Under the pieces are notes generated by a model, which was not told the DNA's origin, made no database searches, and worked only from the letters and a program-made list of their open reading frames with translations. The position numbers were made by a program, and so were the translations under genes. Positions 47,361 to 56,922 of a DNA stretch of 64,000 nt are shown here, piece by piece. Where the stretch lies: positions 2,728,001-2,792,000 of the forward strand of contig NZ_CP074074.1 of the NCBI RefSeq assembly GCF_045788535.1. The letters run 5' to 3'. Each line of letters starts with the position of its first letter. Position 1 is the first letter of the stretch. The stretch comes from Allotamlana fucoidanivorans. GTDB lineage: Bacteria > Bacteroidota > Bacteroidia > Flavobacteriales > Flavobacteriaceae.

Positions 47361-49283
47361 ATGAAACGACGAAACTTTATACAATTATCTACGCTTGCCG
47401 GTGTTGGTTTATCATTGCCAATAGCAGGATTGCTAAAGGCTTGTGAGAGTCACCCAGAGCACTCTTTAGAATTTAAAAACTTAATTGCAAGTTTGTTAAA
47501 AGATTGGAGTGATGGCATGTTAAAAGTGCAAATTAACAATCCGTCAAATATAGAGGAACATGGTGCTTTAGGTTGCCCTTCATGTTCACATATTCACGGG
47601 CGCTGTATGGATGCCGTGTATCCATTTTTGTATATGGCCGATAAAACTGGCGATGGAAAATATATAGAAGGTGCAAAATTGGTAATGATTTGGGCAGAAA
47701 ATAATGTCTCACAAGAAGATGGTTCATGGACGGTTATCAAAAACCCAAAATCATGGAAAGGCATTACCGTGTTTGGAGCCATCGCTTTAGCAGAAGCACT
47801 GCACTATCATGGTCATGTTTTGGATGATGAAACTCGAGAGGCCTGGACAAAACGTCTTGAAAGAGCAGGACAGTATATTCATGACACATTTACTATCGAT
47901 TTTACAAATATCAATTACCCTGGAACCGCGGTATATGGATTAAATTTAATTGGAAACGTTCTAAAAAGGGAGGATTTTAAAGCAAAAAGTAAAACATTAG
48001 CTTCAGAGGTAAAAGCCTATTTTACACCAAACGAAGGCTTGTTATTTGGAGAGTGCAAAAAAAGTTCCAGTAAATTAAGTGAAAAAGGGTTGCACGGCGT
48101 AGATTTAGGATATAATGTAGAGGAAACCTTAAATAGCTTGGTAATGTATGCCCTTAAGGAAAAAGATGAAGAGCTCTTGCAGATCTTAACAAAATCCCTA
48201 AATAGCCATTTAGAGTTTATGTTGCCAGATGGGGGTTGGGATAATAGTTGGGGTAACCGCATGTACAAATGGACGTATTGGGGAAGCAGAACCTGTGATG
48301 GCAGTCAACCAGCATTTGGAATGATGGCACATATCAACCCTGCCTTTGGAACAGCTGCGATAAAAAACACCGAATTGTTGAAATCATGTACGGCCAACGG
48401 ATTAATTCATGGAGGTCCTCATTTTATATCGGCAGGAATACCACCTTGCGTGCATCATACCTTTACACATGCTAAACCATTAGCGGCATTATTAGATCAT
48501 TGGGAGCACCTGCCTGAAATTAATGCCAAAACCGAATTGCCAAGGGTTACTGCAGATGGCGTTAAACATTTTAGGGATTTAGATGTATATCTTTTTGCCA
48601 GAGGCGATTGGCGAGGAACGGTAAGTGCTTACGATGCAGAGTACCATTATAAAGAAGATTTTCGTCAGGCTTCAGGGGGTGCTTTAGGGGTCTTGTATCA
48701 TAATAAAGTAGGGTTATTATGTGCCGCAAGTATGGCAAAATATGAAATGGTTGAGAAGAATAACCAACAAGAACAACCGGGAAAAGATATTTGCTTAACC
48801 CCTCGAATTGAAGTCTTTAAAGACGATGTTTGGTACACTAATTTATACGATTTACCTGCCACAGTTACTTCAAAAGATGAAAACGGGACTATTGAGTTAT
48901 TAGCAGATGTAAGACTAAAAAATGTAGATAGAGAAGAGGTTACAGAAACTGCCTCTGCATTTAATATTGCTTATAATTGTACAGTTGATAAAACAGAAAT
49001 TAATGTAAGTTCAAAACAAGATATTATAGAGCAAACGGCTTTTGTGTTGCCAATTGTTTCGCCATCTAGTGAAGTTGTTGCAGTGGTTAGTGAAAAGAAA
49101 ATCACGATTCAAAAACCTGAAGGGCTTGTAACTATTGAGGCTAATACCCCAATAAAGACCAAGACAATAGAAGGTGAGAGAACCTTTAATATGGTTCCTG
49201 GAGTTGAAGCTTTTCCTGTTGAGGTGTTTTTTGAAGAAGGTCATAATGAACTTATAGTTTCCCTAACTGTAAGTTCATTATGA
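47361..49283 (+). CDS. Tat-exported lipoprotein with (alpha/alpha) toroid; candidate uronide lyase or dehydratase
   Basis: 640 residues. The twin-arginine signal (MKRRNFIQLSTLAGVG) ends in a lipobox (LLKAC, Cys28), so a Tat lipoprotein. Residues about 40-390 are helix-rich in the manner of an (alpha/alpha) toroid (HGRCMDAVYPFLYMADKTGDGKYIEGAK, GVDLGYNVEETLNSLVMYALKE, DGGWDNSWGNRMYKWTYWGSRTCDG, HHTFTHAKPLAALLDHW). The rest is beta-sheet sandwich. Several conserved-looking His, Tyr and Trp residues could form a beta-elimination site, as in heparinase-II/III-like lyases. Ulvan loci are known to carry unclassified lyases (PL40) and an oligosaccharide dehydratase; this is a candidate for either. 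No firm family call. Confidence 0.6.
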   Translation: MKRRNFIQLSTLAGVGLSLPIAGLLKACESHPEHSLEFKNLIASLLKDWSDGMLKVQINNPSNIEEHGALGCPSCSHIHGRCMDAVYPFLYMADKTGDGKYIEGAKLVMIWAENNVSQEDGSWTVIKNPKSWKGITVFGAIALAEALHYHGHVLDDETREAWTKRLERAGQYIHDTFTIDFTNINYPGTAVYGLNLIGNVLKREDFKAKSKTLASEVKAYFTPNEGLLFGECKKSSSKLSEKGLHGVDLGYNVEETLNSLVMYALKEKDEELLQILTKSLNSHLEFMLPDGGWDNSWGNRMYKWTYWGSRTCDGSQPAFGMMAHINPAFGTAAIKNTELLKSCTANGLIHGGPHFISAGIPPCVHHTFTHAKPLAALLDHWEHLPEINAKTELPRVTADGVKHFRDLDVYLFARGDWRGTVSAYDAEYHYKEDFRQASGGALGVLYHNKVGLLCAASMAKYEMVEKNNQQEQPGKDICLTPRIEVFKDDVWYTNLYDLPATVTSKDENGTIELLADVRLKNVDREEVTETASAFNIAYNCTVDKTEINVSSKQDIIEQTAFVLPIVSPSSEVVAVVSEKKITIQKPEGLVTIEANTPIKTKTIEGERTFNMVPGVEAFPVEVFFEEGHNELIVSLTVSSL

Positions 49284-50171
49284 AGAACTTAAATTATTAA
49301 CACCAATGTTTCTAAATTTACCTGGAGACATCCCTGTTTTTCGTTTGAAAAGTCTATTAAAATACACATCAGAATCAAAACCCAGTTGAAAAGCAATTTC
49401 TTTCTGAGTTTTATGGGTATTTAATAAAAGCTCTTTTGATTTTTCAATTTTCAATAATAGGTAATATTGTAAAGGAGAAATACCTGTTTGCTTTTTAAAA
49501 TCTAATCTAAATTTAGAATAACCAACGCCTAAATCGTAAGCCATGTGTTTCAAATTTATGGCGTTATCAATTTGTGCGTACATCATACCTTTGGCTTTTG
49601 AAACCATAGAATTAAGATGTTCAATATTATTACCACCCGTTTTAATATTATGAATATCGGCCATTAGTTGAAGACACACACCAGATGCTAGCTTTTGAAA
49701 ACCGAAAGATTCTTTATCAAATAATTCAAAAAGCGTATTGAAATGATTGACTATTGAAGTTTGATTGCATTTAGGAATAATTGGGTGTTTCTCGTTGAAA
49801 AATCCGTTGGATAAAAACTGATGTGCAATTTTGCCAGAAAAGCCTACCCATCGTTCGGTCCAGCCTGTTTTTTGTAAAGGTTTATAACGGTGCCACATAC
49901 CAGGGAAAAGTAAAAATATGTCGCCATCTGAAACTTTTATTTTCCCCGTAGTTTTACTTTCAAAAACACCTTCACCTTTGGTAATAAGTACCACATGAAA
50001 TTCATTTAAAACACGTCCTTTTTCCCAAGTGAAAACATATTGGTCGGGGTGGTCTTTAGACGGGTATTCCGTATATTTTTCAATAACATTTCGTCCTAAA
50101 TTATTTATATAAAATCCCCATGATTTATCTTTATTACTAATTATTAGGTATTTTCTATAAGAGTTTTTCAT
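49278..50171 (-). CDS. AraC family transcriptional regulator
   Basis: 297 residues on the minus strand. The N-terminal cupin-like AraC_binding domain (about 40-180) includes HVVLITKGEGVFESKTTGKIKVSDGDIFLLFPGMWHRYKP and GWTERWVGFSGK. The C-terminal double helix-turn-helix (about 195-290) includes IDNAINLKHMAYDLGVGYSKFRLDFKKQTGISPLQYYLLLKIEKSK and QKEIAFQLGFDSDVYFNRLFKRKTGMSPGKFR. One-component sugar-responsive activators (RhaR/RhaS-like) have this layout. Its stop overlaps the tail of the convergent toroid gene by 6 bp. It is divergent from the large GH78 operon, with operator copy 9 in the 162-bp gap. It is a natural candidate to bind the CAGGAY repeats. Confidence 0.9.
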   Translation of the reverse strand: MKNSYRKYLIISNKDKSWGFYINNLGRNVIEKYTEYPSKDHPDQYVFTWEKGRVLNEFHVVLITKGEGVFESKTTGKIKVSDGDIFLLFPGMWHRYKPLQKTGWTERWVGFSGKIAHQFLSNGFFNEKHPIIPKCNQTSIVNHFNTLFELFDKESFGFQKLASGVCLQLMADIHNIKTGGNNIEHLNSMVSKAKGMMYAQIDNAINLKHMAYDLGVGYSKFRLDFKKQTGISPLQYYLLLKIEKSKELLLNTHKTQKEIAFQLGFDSDVYFNRLFKRKTGMSPGKFRNIGVNNLSSS

Positions 50172-50272
50172 ATCATATTGTGCAACTAATATATCAATTT
50201 GTCAATTGAAAATACAATATTTTATATGGAATTTTACAACATATTGTCATTGCATATGAGCTTAAAATAGAC

Positions 50273-50292
50273 CATGATAATACAGGATGGCA
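50273..50292 (+). promoter_or_regulatory. CAGGAY tandem-repeat operator, copy 9
   Basis: Half-sites CATGATAATA (50273) and CAGGATGGCA (50283) in the divergent gap between the AraC gene and the GH78 operon. AT-rich TATATTTA occurs 19 nt past GATGG. The GH78 start is at 50334. Confidence 0.6.
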
Positions 50293-50333
50293 ATACAGAT
50301 GTTAAAAAATATATTTATAGTTAAATCATCAAC

Positions 50334-53300
50334 ATGAGAACGCAATTAAGTATCACATTTTCAAGAAAGTTATTTTTTTCAATTCAACTCCTAGCTGTGT
50401 TAGTTTTATTTGCCAGCTGTAGCGATTTTTCAGAAGTATTTGTTTCAGAATTAAAATGTGAATATCGTACGAATCCTTTAGGTATTGATAATACGGCTCC
50501 AAGATTAAGTTGGAAGCTAGTTGAGGTTAATTCAACAAGAGGTCAGAAACAAACAGCTTATCAAATATTAGTTGCCAGTAGTTTGAATGTTTTGAACAAA
50601 AATATTGGAGATGTTTGGGATTCGGGAAAAGTAAACTCCAATCAATCCGTTAATAATACCTACCAAGGTCAAACACTAGAATCTACTAAACAATACTTCT
50701 GGAAGGTCAAAGTTTGGGATGTTTCAGGCGGTGAATCTAACTGGAGTGAGTATGGGAAATTCTCTACGGGACTATTGGGTAATGCCGATTGGAAAGGCGA
50801 ATGGATTCATAAAATTGATCAGAAGAAAACCGACCATAATTGGTATAGAAAAACCTTTAGTTTAACAGAAGAAGTATCGTCGGCCTTTGTTTATGTAGGA
50901 TCCTTTGGGTATCATGAATTGTATGTGAACGGAAAAAAAGTAACTGATAATGTGATGAATCCGGTATCATCTTATATGAAAAAAAGGATTCCCTATTTGA
51001 CCTATGATATCACTGATTTTCTTAAAATTGGGAACAATGTGATAGCCATTTGGCATGCTGCTGGCTGGGCTCGGTGGGACCGCATTACAGAATATCGAAA
51101 TCCGCCCTTTGTGTTTAAGGCACAGGCTGAAATTCAAACCCATTCAAATCGTATGTCTTTTGGTACGGACGAAACTTGGAAATGCAAAAAAAGCCACAGT
51201 TCTTATTATGGTGATTGGGATATTCTTGATTTTGGAGGTGAAACCATTGATGATAGAAGGCAGGAAAATGACTGGAATACGGCAGACTATGATGATAGCC
51301 TTTGGATGAATGCTAGTGTTTATAATCCACAAGAACTTAATGCTCAACTGGATAGAATCAATGAAAACGTTGAAGTAAAAGAAGATGAGTTAATTGGAAA
51401 AAATAAATTTAAAAACAGAAAATATAGTAGAATTACAGCACAGTTAAGTGCGCAAAGGGTTGAGCCACAAGTTAAATATAAGGAAGTAACCCCTATTGGA
51501 ATTAAGGATAATCAAGATGGTACTTACCGCATTGATATGGGCGAGAACTACACTGGTTTTTTTGAAATGAATTTATATAGAGGTGTTGAAGGCGATTCTA
51601 TTCTGTTTGAAATTAGTGATCAAACAGAAAAAATAATGAATTGGAATCAGAAGAGTAAATACATTTATGGTAAATCTGGTAAAGGCAAATTTACTAACAG
51701 GTTTAATGTTTCAGGAGGAAGATGGGTTACCGTTTATGGGTTAAATTATAAGCCAAAACTTGAAGATATAAAAGGCTATGTAGTTACTAATGACCGAAAA
51801 ATTATTAGCAAGTTTGATTCGTCAAGTGAGCAATTAAACAAAATTTATCAAATCAACTTAGACACGTACATTGCCAATACTATGGATGGTATTCTAGTAG
51901 ATTGTCCCCATAGGGAGCGTCGTGGTTGGGGAGAAGTGACGGTTGCAGCTATGTATGGCGATGCGCTTCCAAATTTTGAGAGTGGGGCTTATATGGATCA
52001 ATATCTTCAATATACTCGTGATGCCCAATTGCCTGATGGTCAAATTCGTGGTATCGTTAATGAAAATGACCGACCATTTTTAATGTGGAAGGCAAATAAT
52101 CCTTTAACGGTTTGGGAAACCTATAATATGTTAGGCGACAAAAAAGTGCTTCAAGATAATTATACGTCTATGCAAAAATGGATGGCATGGATGTATGAAC
52201 ATTCAAATTATGAAACAGGTGGAGCACTTAAAACTGGCGAGCGCGGGGCAAGAGAATTCCCTGGTTTAGGTGATTGGTGTACGCCTCGAGGTAATTTTTG
52301 GACAAGTAGTAATTCACCTGAAGCCATTCATTTCAATAATTGTATATATGCTTATATGTTAGATAATGCAGTTAAGATGGCTTCAGCTCTCGGAAAAACC
52401 GACGATGTGAAATTATATTCCGATAGGTTAAACATTCAACGAAAAGCAACACATAAATTATCCTATAATAAAGAAACTGGAAAATATGTGAACGGACAAC
52501 AAGTAGACCAAGCCTTTGCGCTGTTAACGGGTGTAACACCCGAATCTGAACGCCAAAAAGTGTATGATAATTTGGTAGATAATGTTTTGTATAAATTTCC
52601 GTATTATGATACAGGAAGTTCTGGGCAAGCCCTTTATACGCGTTATTTTACGGATTCAGGGGAGCGTATGGATTTAATTTATGAATTACTGCAAGACAAG
52701 CATCATCCCAGTTATGGCTATTTTATTGAACAGGGTAAAACCGTATGGCCAGAGCGTTGGTCGGCAGTTGGGGTTAGTCAGATCCATACTTGTTATACAG
52801 GTATAGGTGGTTATTTTATTAAAGGTTTTGGGGGTATTCGTCCCGACCCTGAAAGTCCTGGAATGCAATACATGTTGATTAAACCTGCTGTTGTTGGTGA
52901 CTTGACTTTTGCTAATACAACCTACAAATCCATGTATGGTAATGTGGTTGTGAATTGGGCAAAAAAAGACAATAACAGTGCAACCTTTCATATTCAAATC
53001 CCAGCCAATACAACAGCTAAAGTATATCTGCCAGCTATGAGTAAAGAAGTAGTAAAAGAAGGCAGTGATCTAGCGGATAGCTCAGAAGGAATAACCTATA
53101 TAGGAACTGAAAAAAACGATGCGGTAGGGAATTATGTCATTTATAATGTCATGTCGGGTGTTTATGATTTCCATGTGGAAGCCTTACCAAAAGTATCCTT
53201 TCCCAATCCGATAAAGGAATCTCAGAATCTAGCCACTTTGGGCCGAATGAATGCCTCTTCAATGTTTATAGAAACTGAAAAGCTGCCAGGCTTTGAAGCT

Positions 53301-53624
53301 TTTAAAGCCAATGATGAAAATAATGAAACACGTTGGTTGGCTGGAGAATTTAAAAATCAATATTTAGAAGTAGAGTGGGTAAAACCACAAATATTCAATC
53401 AAATTATTATTGATGAATTTGAGAACAATATAACTTCTTACAAATTGCAGTATTGGGATAATGGCCGATGGAAGGATCTTGTAAATGGAACCTATTGTGG
53501 TGTAAATAAAACACATCAATTTGATGTGGTACAATCTACAAAATGCAGATTATTTATAGTGGATGCCAAACAAGCGCCATCAATAAAAGAATTAAAAATT
53601 TTTAATGATGAAAATCAGAAATAG
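50334..53624 (+). CDS. GH78 alpha-L-rhamnosidase with C-terminal discoidin-like domain
   Basis: 1096 residues. Lipobox region LLFASC (Cys29). An N-terminal fibronectin-like domain (about 38-145; TAYQILVASSLNVL, VWDSGKVNS) and beta-sandwich domains (ELYVNGKKVTDNVMNP) precede the (alpha/alpha)6 catalytic domain. That domain carries the GH78 signature DCPHRERRGWGE at 523-534 and WPERWSAVGVSQIHTCYTGIGGY. The C-terminal 130 residues (about 965-1096) resemble an F5/8 type C carbohydrate-binding domain (RWLAGEFKNQYLEVEW, KLQYWDNGRWKDL). It should release alpha-L-rhamnose in the periplasm. First gene of the operon running to the right edge; it overlaps the next gene by 20 bp. Confidence 0.92.
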   Translation: MRTQLSITFSRKLFFSIQLLAVLVLFASCSDFSEVFVSELKCEYRTNPLGIDNTAPRLSWKLVEVNSTRGQKQTAYQILVASSLNVLNKNIGDVWDSGKVNSNQSVNNTYQGQTLESTKQYFWKVKVWDVSGGESNWSEYGKFSTGLLGNADWKGEWIHKIDQKKTDHNWYRKTFSLTEEVSSAFVYVGSFGYHELYVNGKKVTDNVMNPVSSYMKKRIPYLTYDITDFLKIGNNVIAIWHAAGWARWDRITEYRNPPFVFKAQAEIQTHSNRMSFGTDETWKCKKSHSSYYGDWDILDFGGETIDDRRQENDWNTADYDDSLWMNASVYNPQELNAQLDRINENVEVKEDELIGKNKFKNRKYSRITAQLSAQRVEPQVKYKEVTPIGIKDNQDGTYRIDMGENYTGFFEMNLYRGVEGDSILFEISDQTEKIMNWNQKSKYIYGKSGKGKFTNRFNVSGGRWVTVYGLNYKPKLEDIKGYVVTNDRKIISKFDSSSEQLNKIYQINLDTYIANTMDGILVDCPHRERRGWGEVTVAAMYGDALPNFESGAYMDQYLQYTRDAQLPDGQIRGIVNENDRPFLMWKANNPLTVWETYNMLGDKKVLQDNYTSMQKWMAWMYEHSNYETGGALKTGERGAREFPGLGDWCTPRGNFWTSSNSPEAIHFNNCIYAYMLDNAVKMASALGKTDDVKLYSDRLNIQRKATHKLSYNKETGKYVNGQQVDQAFALLTGVTPESERQKVYDNLVDNVLYKFPYYDTGSSGQALYTRYFTDSGERMDLIYELLQDKHHPSYGYFIEQGKTVWPERWSAVGVSQIHTCYTGIGGYFIKGFGGIRPDPESPGMQYMLIKPAVVGDLTFANTTYKSMYGNVVVNWAKKDNNSATFHIQIPANTTAKVYLPAMSKEVVKEGSDLADSSEGITYIGTEKNDAVGNYVIYNVMSGVYDFHVEALPKVSFPNPIKESQNLATLGRMNASSMFIETEKLPGFEAFKANDENNETRWLAGEFKNQYLEVEWVKPQIFNQIIIDEFENNITSYKLQYWDNGRWKDLVNGTYCGVNKTHQFDVVQSTKCRLFIVDAKQAPSIKELKIFNDENQK

Positions 53625-56600
53625 CAAGAATAGTCTAAGACTAATTTTAGTGTGTATTACATATCTTCTTATTGGGTGCAATGATTCTCAAAACTATGAA
53701 CGCGTTCAATCTGATTTTATAAATCTTAAAGAGGAAAATAATCTATGGTGCTATTGGTATTGGATTAATGATGATATCTCGAAAGATGGTATTACCAAAG
53801 ATTTATTGGCCATGAAAAAAGCAGGTATTGGTGGTGCGCTCATTGGCAATATAAACCCGGCTCATAAAGATGGAAAAGTACCCATGTTGAGTGAAGATTG
53901 GTGGAGTCATATGGTGCATGCAGTAGAAGAAGGCAAACGTATTGGTGTAGATATTGGTATTTTCAATTGTCCTGGTTGGAGTCAAAGTGGTGGTCCTTGG
54001 GTAGATTATACCAAGGCTATGCGTTATTTGACTTACGGTGAAACCAAGGTTTCAGGTGGTAAAACATTGACGTTACGATTAGAAAAACCAAAAGAAAGGT
54101 TTCAAGACACACATACCTTTGCGTTCAAATCTTCAGATTTTGAAAAACGAAGTACACAACTTATTCCCACAAAAATCACTTCCAATTTGAACGATGTTGA
54201 TGTAAGCGTTTTGTCTGATGGCATTAAGGAAGCAGATACCAGCTTTGAACCAAAAAAAGGAGAAACTTTAGAAATTAGTTTTGATCTTGCTGAACCTATT
54301 ACAGCACGTTCTATAACTATTATTCCAAGTAGAGCGTTCAAATGTAATATGAGTTTATTTGCAGTTGTAAATGGTAAAGAAGAACTTGTAAAAGAGTTTC
54401 AGTTCGACCGTTTTCGAATTACGCCAAATGTGGCATCTATTGAAACAGGTGATTTCGCTACTGTTTTGCCAGAAACTAAAGCCAGTAAATTTATACTTAA
54501 ATGCACCAGTTTTAGAACCAAAGGTAAGGGTTATGGATTTGCAGAAATAAACATTTCGGAAGCTCCTGTATTGGATAAATACATTGAAAAGCAATTGGGT
54601 AAAATGCATTCTACACCAAAGCCTGATTGGGATACCTACATTTTTGGAAGACAAGAAGGATTGAAAAACAAGAGTTTTACCGTTAACCCAGATGAGGTTA
54701 TAGATTTGAGTGATAAATTAGATGAAGCTGGTGTTCTCAATTGGGATGCACCTGAGGGGAATTGGACAATTATGCGCATGGGAATGACACCAACAGGTAC
54801 AAAAAATGCGCCAGCTGCACCGCAGGGTGTAGGTTATGAAATCGATAAAATGAATAGTGGTTTGGCACAATATCATTTTGATAATTTTGTAGGTGAATTT
54901 TTAAAACGTATTCCCGAAGAAAGCAAATCTGCTTTTAAATATGTTGTGGCAGATAGCTACGAACAAGGCTCTCAAAACTGGACAGATGGTTATGAAGTGA
55001 AGTTCAAAGAAAAATACGGATACGACCCTATGCCATTTTTACCGGTGCTGTCTGGTAGAATTGTTGGAAGCGTGGAATTATCCGAACGTTTTCTGTGGGA
55101 TTTACGTCGTTCTATTGCAGATGATGTGGCGTACCAATATGTAGGAGGCCTTAAAGAAGCAAGTAATAAGCATAATTTAAAAACCTGGTTAGAGAATTAT
55201 GGTCATTGGGGTTTTACTAGTGAATTTATGATGTATGGTGGCCAATCGGATTTGATCTCTGGTGAGTTTTGGAACGAAGGAACGTTAGGTAATATAGAAT
55301 GTAAAGCCTCTTCATCAACATCTCACACCTACGGAAAACCGATAACTTCTGCAGAAGCATTTACAGCTTCTCGAAAAACATATCTTAGGCATCCAGCCCT
55401 ATTAAAAAAACGAGGCGATTGGGCTTTAACAGAAGGCATCAATCATTTTGTATTGCATCTTTACATTCAACAGCCAGACGATAATCGTAAACCAGGAATG
55501 AATGCTTGGTTTGGTACAGAATTTAACCGTCACAACACTTGGTTTAGTCAAGCAGACACTTATTTTGATTATTTACGTCGTTGTCAACATTTATTACAAC
55601 AAGGTAAATATGTAGCAGATGTGTGTTATTTTATTGGAGAAGATGCACCAATAATGACGGGTGGGCGTGTTCCTGAAATTCCAAAAGGATATTCGTATGA
55701 TTATATCAATGCCGAAGTAATTCTAAACAGATTGTCTGTAAAAGATGGACGCTTTGTGTTGCCAGATGGTATGTCTTATAACGTAATGGTTTTACCACCA
55801 TTCATAACAATGCGTCCAGAGTTGCTAAAAAAGATAGAAGAGTTGGTCCAGCAGGGTGGCGTAATTTTAGGACCAAAACCAGAGAAATCGCCAAGTTTAC
55901 AAAATTATCCAGAAAGTGACAAAATCGTTAAAACCATTGCCAGTAAGATGTGGAATGGAAATTACAAAAATCAAAAAATGTTCAAACCCTATGGGCAGGG
56001 TAAAGTGTTTGATGGTTACGAATTATCAGAAGTGTTTGCAGATTTAAATTTGGCGAAAGACGTTGAAGTTCCTGAGGATGCACCTGTATTATGGACACAC
56101 AGAGCTACGCCAGAAATGGATATTTATTTTATCACAAACCAAAGTGATGTAGCAATAGAATTGTCTCCAGTTTTTAGAGTAAATAAAGATTTGAAACCAC
56201 AACTTTGGGATGCAGTTTCTGGTAAAATTAGAAGATTACCTGATTTTGAAATGATGAAAACGGGACTAAAATTACCTTTAAAATTAGAAGCTTCTCAAAG
56301 CTGGTTTATTGTGTTTGCTAAAGACAATAAGTTGTTGGCCGAACCCGCTCATACTGAAAATTTTCCTGCATTTGAAAAATTATGTAATTTAAAAAATCCT
56401 TTTAAAGTGGATTTCTCAAATAAAGAAATCGGTCCTAAAGAACCTGTTGTTTTTAGTACTCTTGAAGATTGGGCTAAATCAGAAAACGAGCAAATTAAAT
56501 ACTATTCAGGTACAGCGACCTATACGACTAGTTTCAGTGTGGGTAAACTTCCTAAAAATCAGGAGGTATTTATCAATTTAGGAAAGCTTTCTGTAATGGC

Positions 56601-56862
56601 TAAGGTAAAATTAAATGGAAAAGACCTTGGAGGTCTTTGGGTAGCTCCTTATCGTTTAAATATATCAGAAACACTAAAAAACGGCGAAAATCAATTGGAG
56701 ATAGAAGTTGTTAATTTATGGCGAAACCAATTGATAAAAGACAAACAACGACCAGAAAATGAAAAATATACTTGGTTAGTTACTGATGATATTAAACCAA
56801 AATCAAAATTACAGTCTTCAGGCTTATTGGGGCCAGTAAGTATCGAGTTTGTAGCGTATTGA
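53605..56862 (+). CDS. GH106 alpha-L-rhamnosidase (second)
   Basis: 1085 residues. Signal with lipobox LLIGC (Cys25). The GH106 entry is WCYWYWINDDISKDGITKD, KKAGIGGALIGNI, and the signature IGIFNCPGWSQSGGPWVDY. Barrel segments include YVVADSYEQGSQNWTDGYE, then LKTWLENYGHWGFTSEFMMYGGQSDLISGEFW with candidate catalytic Glu residues, and SAEAFTASRKTY. A C-terminal galactose-binding sandwich follows (VFINLGKLSVMAKVKLNGKDLGGLW). Start ATG 53605 or 53608 lies inside the 3' end of the GH78 gene, indicating translational coupling. It probably acts on a different rhamnose linkage or sulfation state than the 38249 enzyme; this is inference. Confidence 0.88.
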   Translation: MMKIRNSKNSLRLILVCITYLLIGCNDSQNYERVQSDFINLKEENNLWCYWYWINDDISKDGITKDLLAMKKAGIGGALIGNINPAHKDGKVPMLSEDWWSHMVHAVEEGKRIGVDIGIFNCPGWSQSGGPWVDYTKAMRYLTYGETKVSGGKTLTLRLEKPKERFQDTHTFAFKSSDFEKRSTQLIPTKITSNLNDVDVSVLSDGIKEADTSFEPKKGETLEISFDLAEPITARSITIIPSRAFKCNMSLFAVVNGKEELVKEFQFDRFRITPNVASIETGDFATVLPETKASKFILKCTSFRTKGKGYGFAEINISEAPVLDKYIEKQLGKMHSTPKPDWDTYIFGRQEGLKNKSFTVNPDEVIDLSDKLDEAGVLNWDAPEGNWTIMRMGMTPTGTKNAPAAPQGVGYEIDKMNSGLAQYHFDNFVGEFLKRIPEESKSAFKYVVADSYEQGSQNWTDGYEVKFKEKYGYDPMPFLPVLSGRIVGSVELSERFLWDLRRSIADDVAYQYVGGLKEASNKHNLKTWLENYGHWGFTSEFMMYGGQSDLISGEFWNEGTLGNIECKASSSTSHTYGKPITSAEAFTASRKTYLRHPALLKKRGDWALTEGINHFVLHLYIQQPDDNRKPGMNAWFGTEFNRHNTWFSQADTYFDYLRRCQHLLQQGKYVADVCYFIGEDAPIMTGGRVPEIPKGYSYDYINAEVILNRLSVKDGRFVLPDGMSYNVMVLPPFITMRPELLKKIEELVQQGGVILGPKPEKSPSLQNYPESDKIVKTIASKMWNGNYKNQKMFKPYGQGKVFDGYELSEVFADLNLAKDVEVPEDAPVLWTHRATPEMDIYFITNQSDVAIELSPVFRVNKDLKPQLWDAVSGKIRRLPDFEMMKTGLKLPLKLEASQSWFIVFAKDNKLLAEPAHTENFPAFEKLCNLKNPFKVDFSNKEIGPKEPVVFSTLEDWAKSENEQIKYYSGTATYTTSFSVGKLPKNQEVFINLGKLSVMAKVKLNGKDLGGLWVAPYRLNISETLKNGENQLEIEVVNLWRNQLIKDKQRPENEKYTWLVTDDIKPKSKLQSSGLLGPVSIEFVAY

Positions 56863-56922
56863 TTTTAGTTTTCAAAACGTAAAACCAGTATGTGAATAAT
56901 AAAATACTTTAATTAGGTAAAA

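Noticed and set aside
53605..53624. Overlap between GH78 and GH106 as a frameshift or fusion
   Set aside because: Each protein is complete, with the GH106 having its own lipoprotein signal; a 20-bp overlap is ordinary translational coupling.
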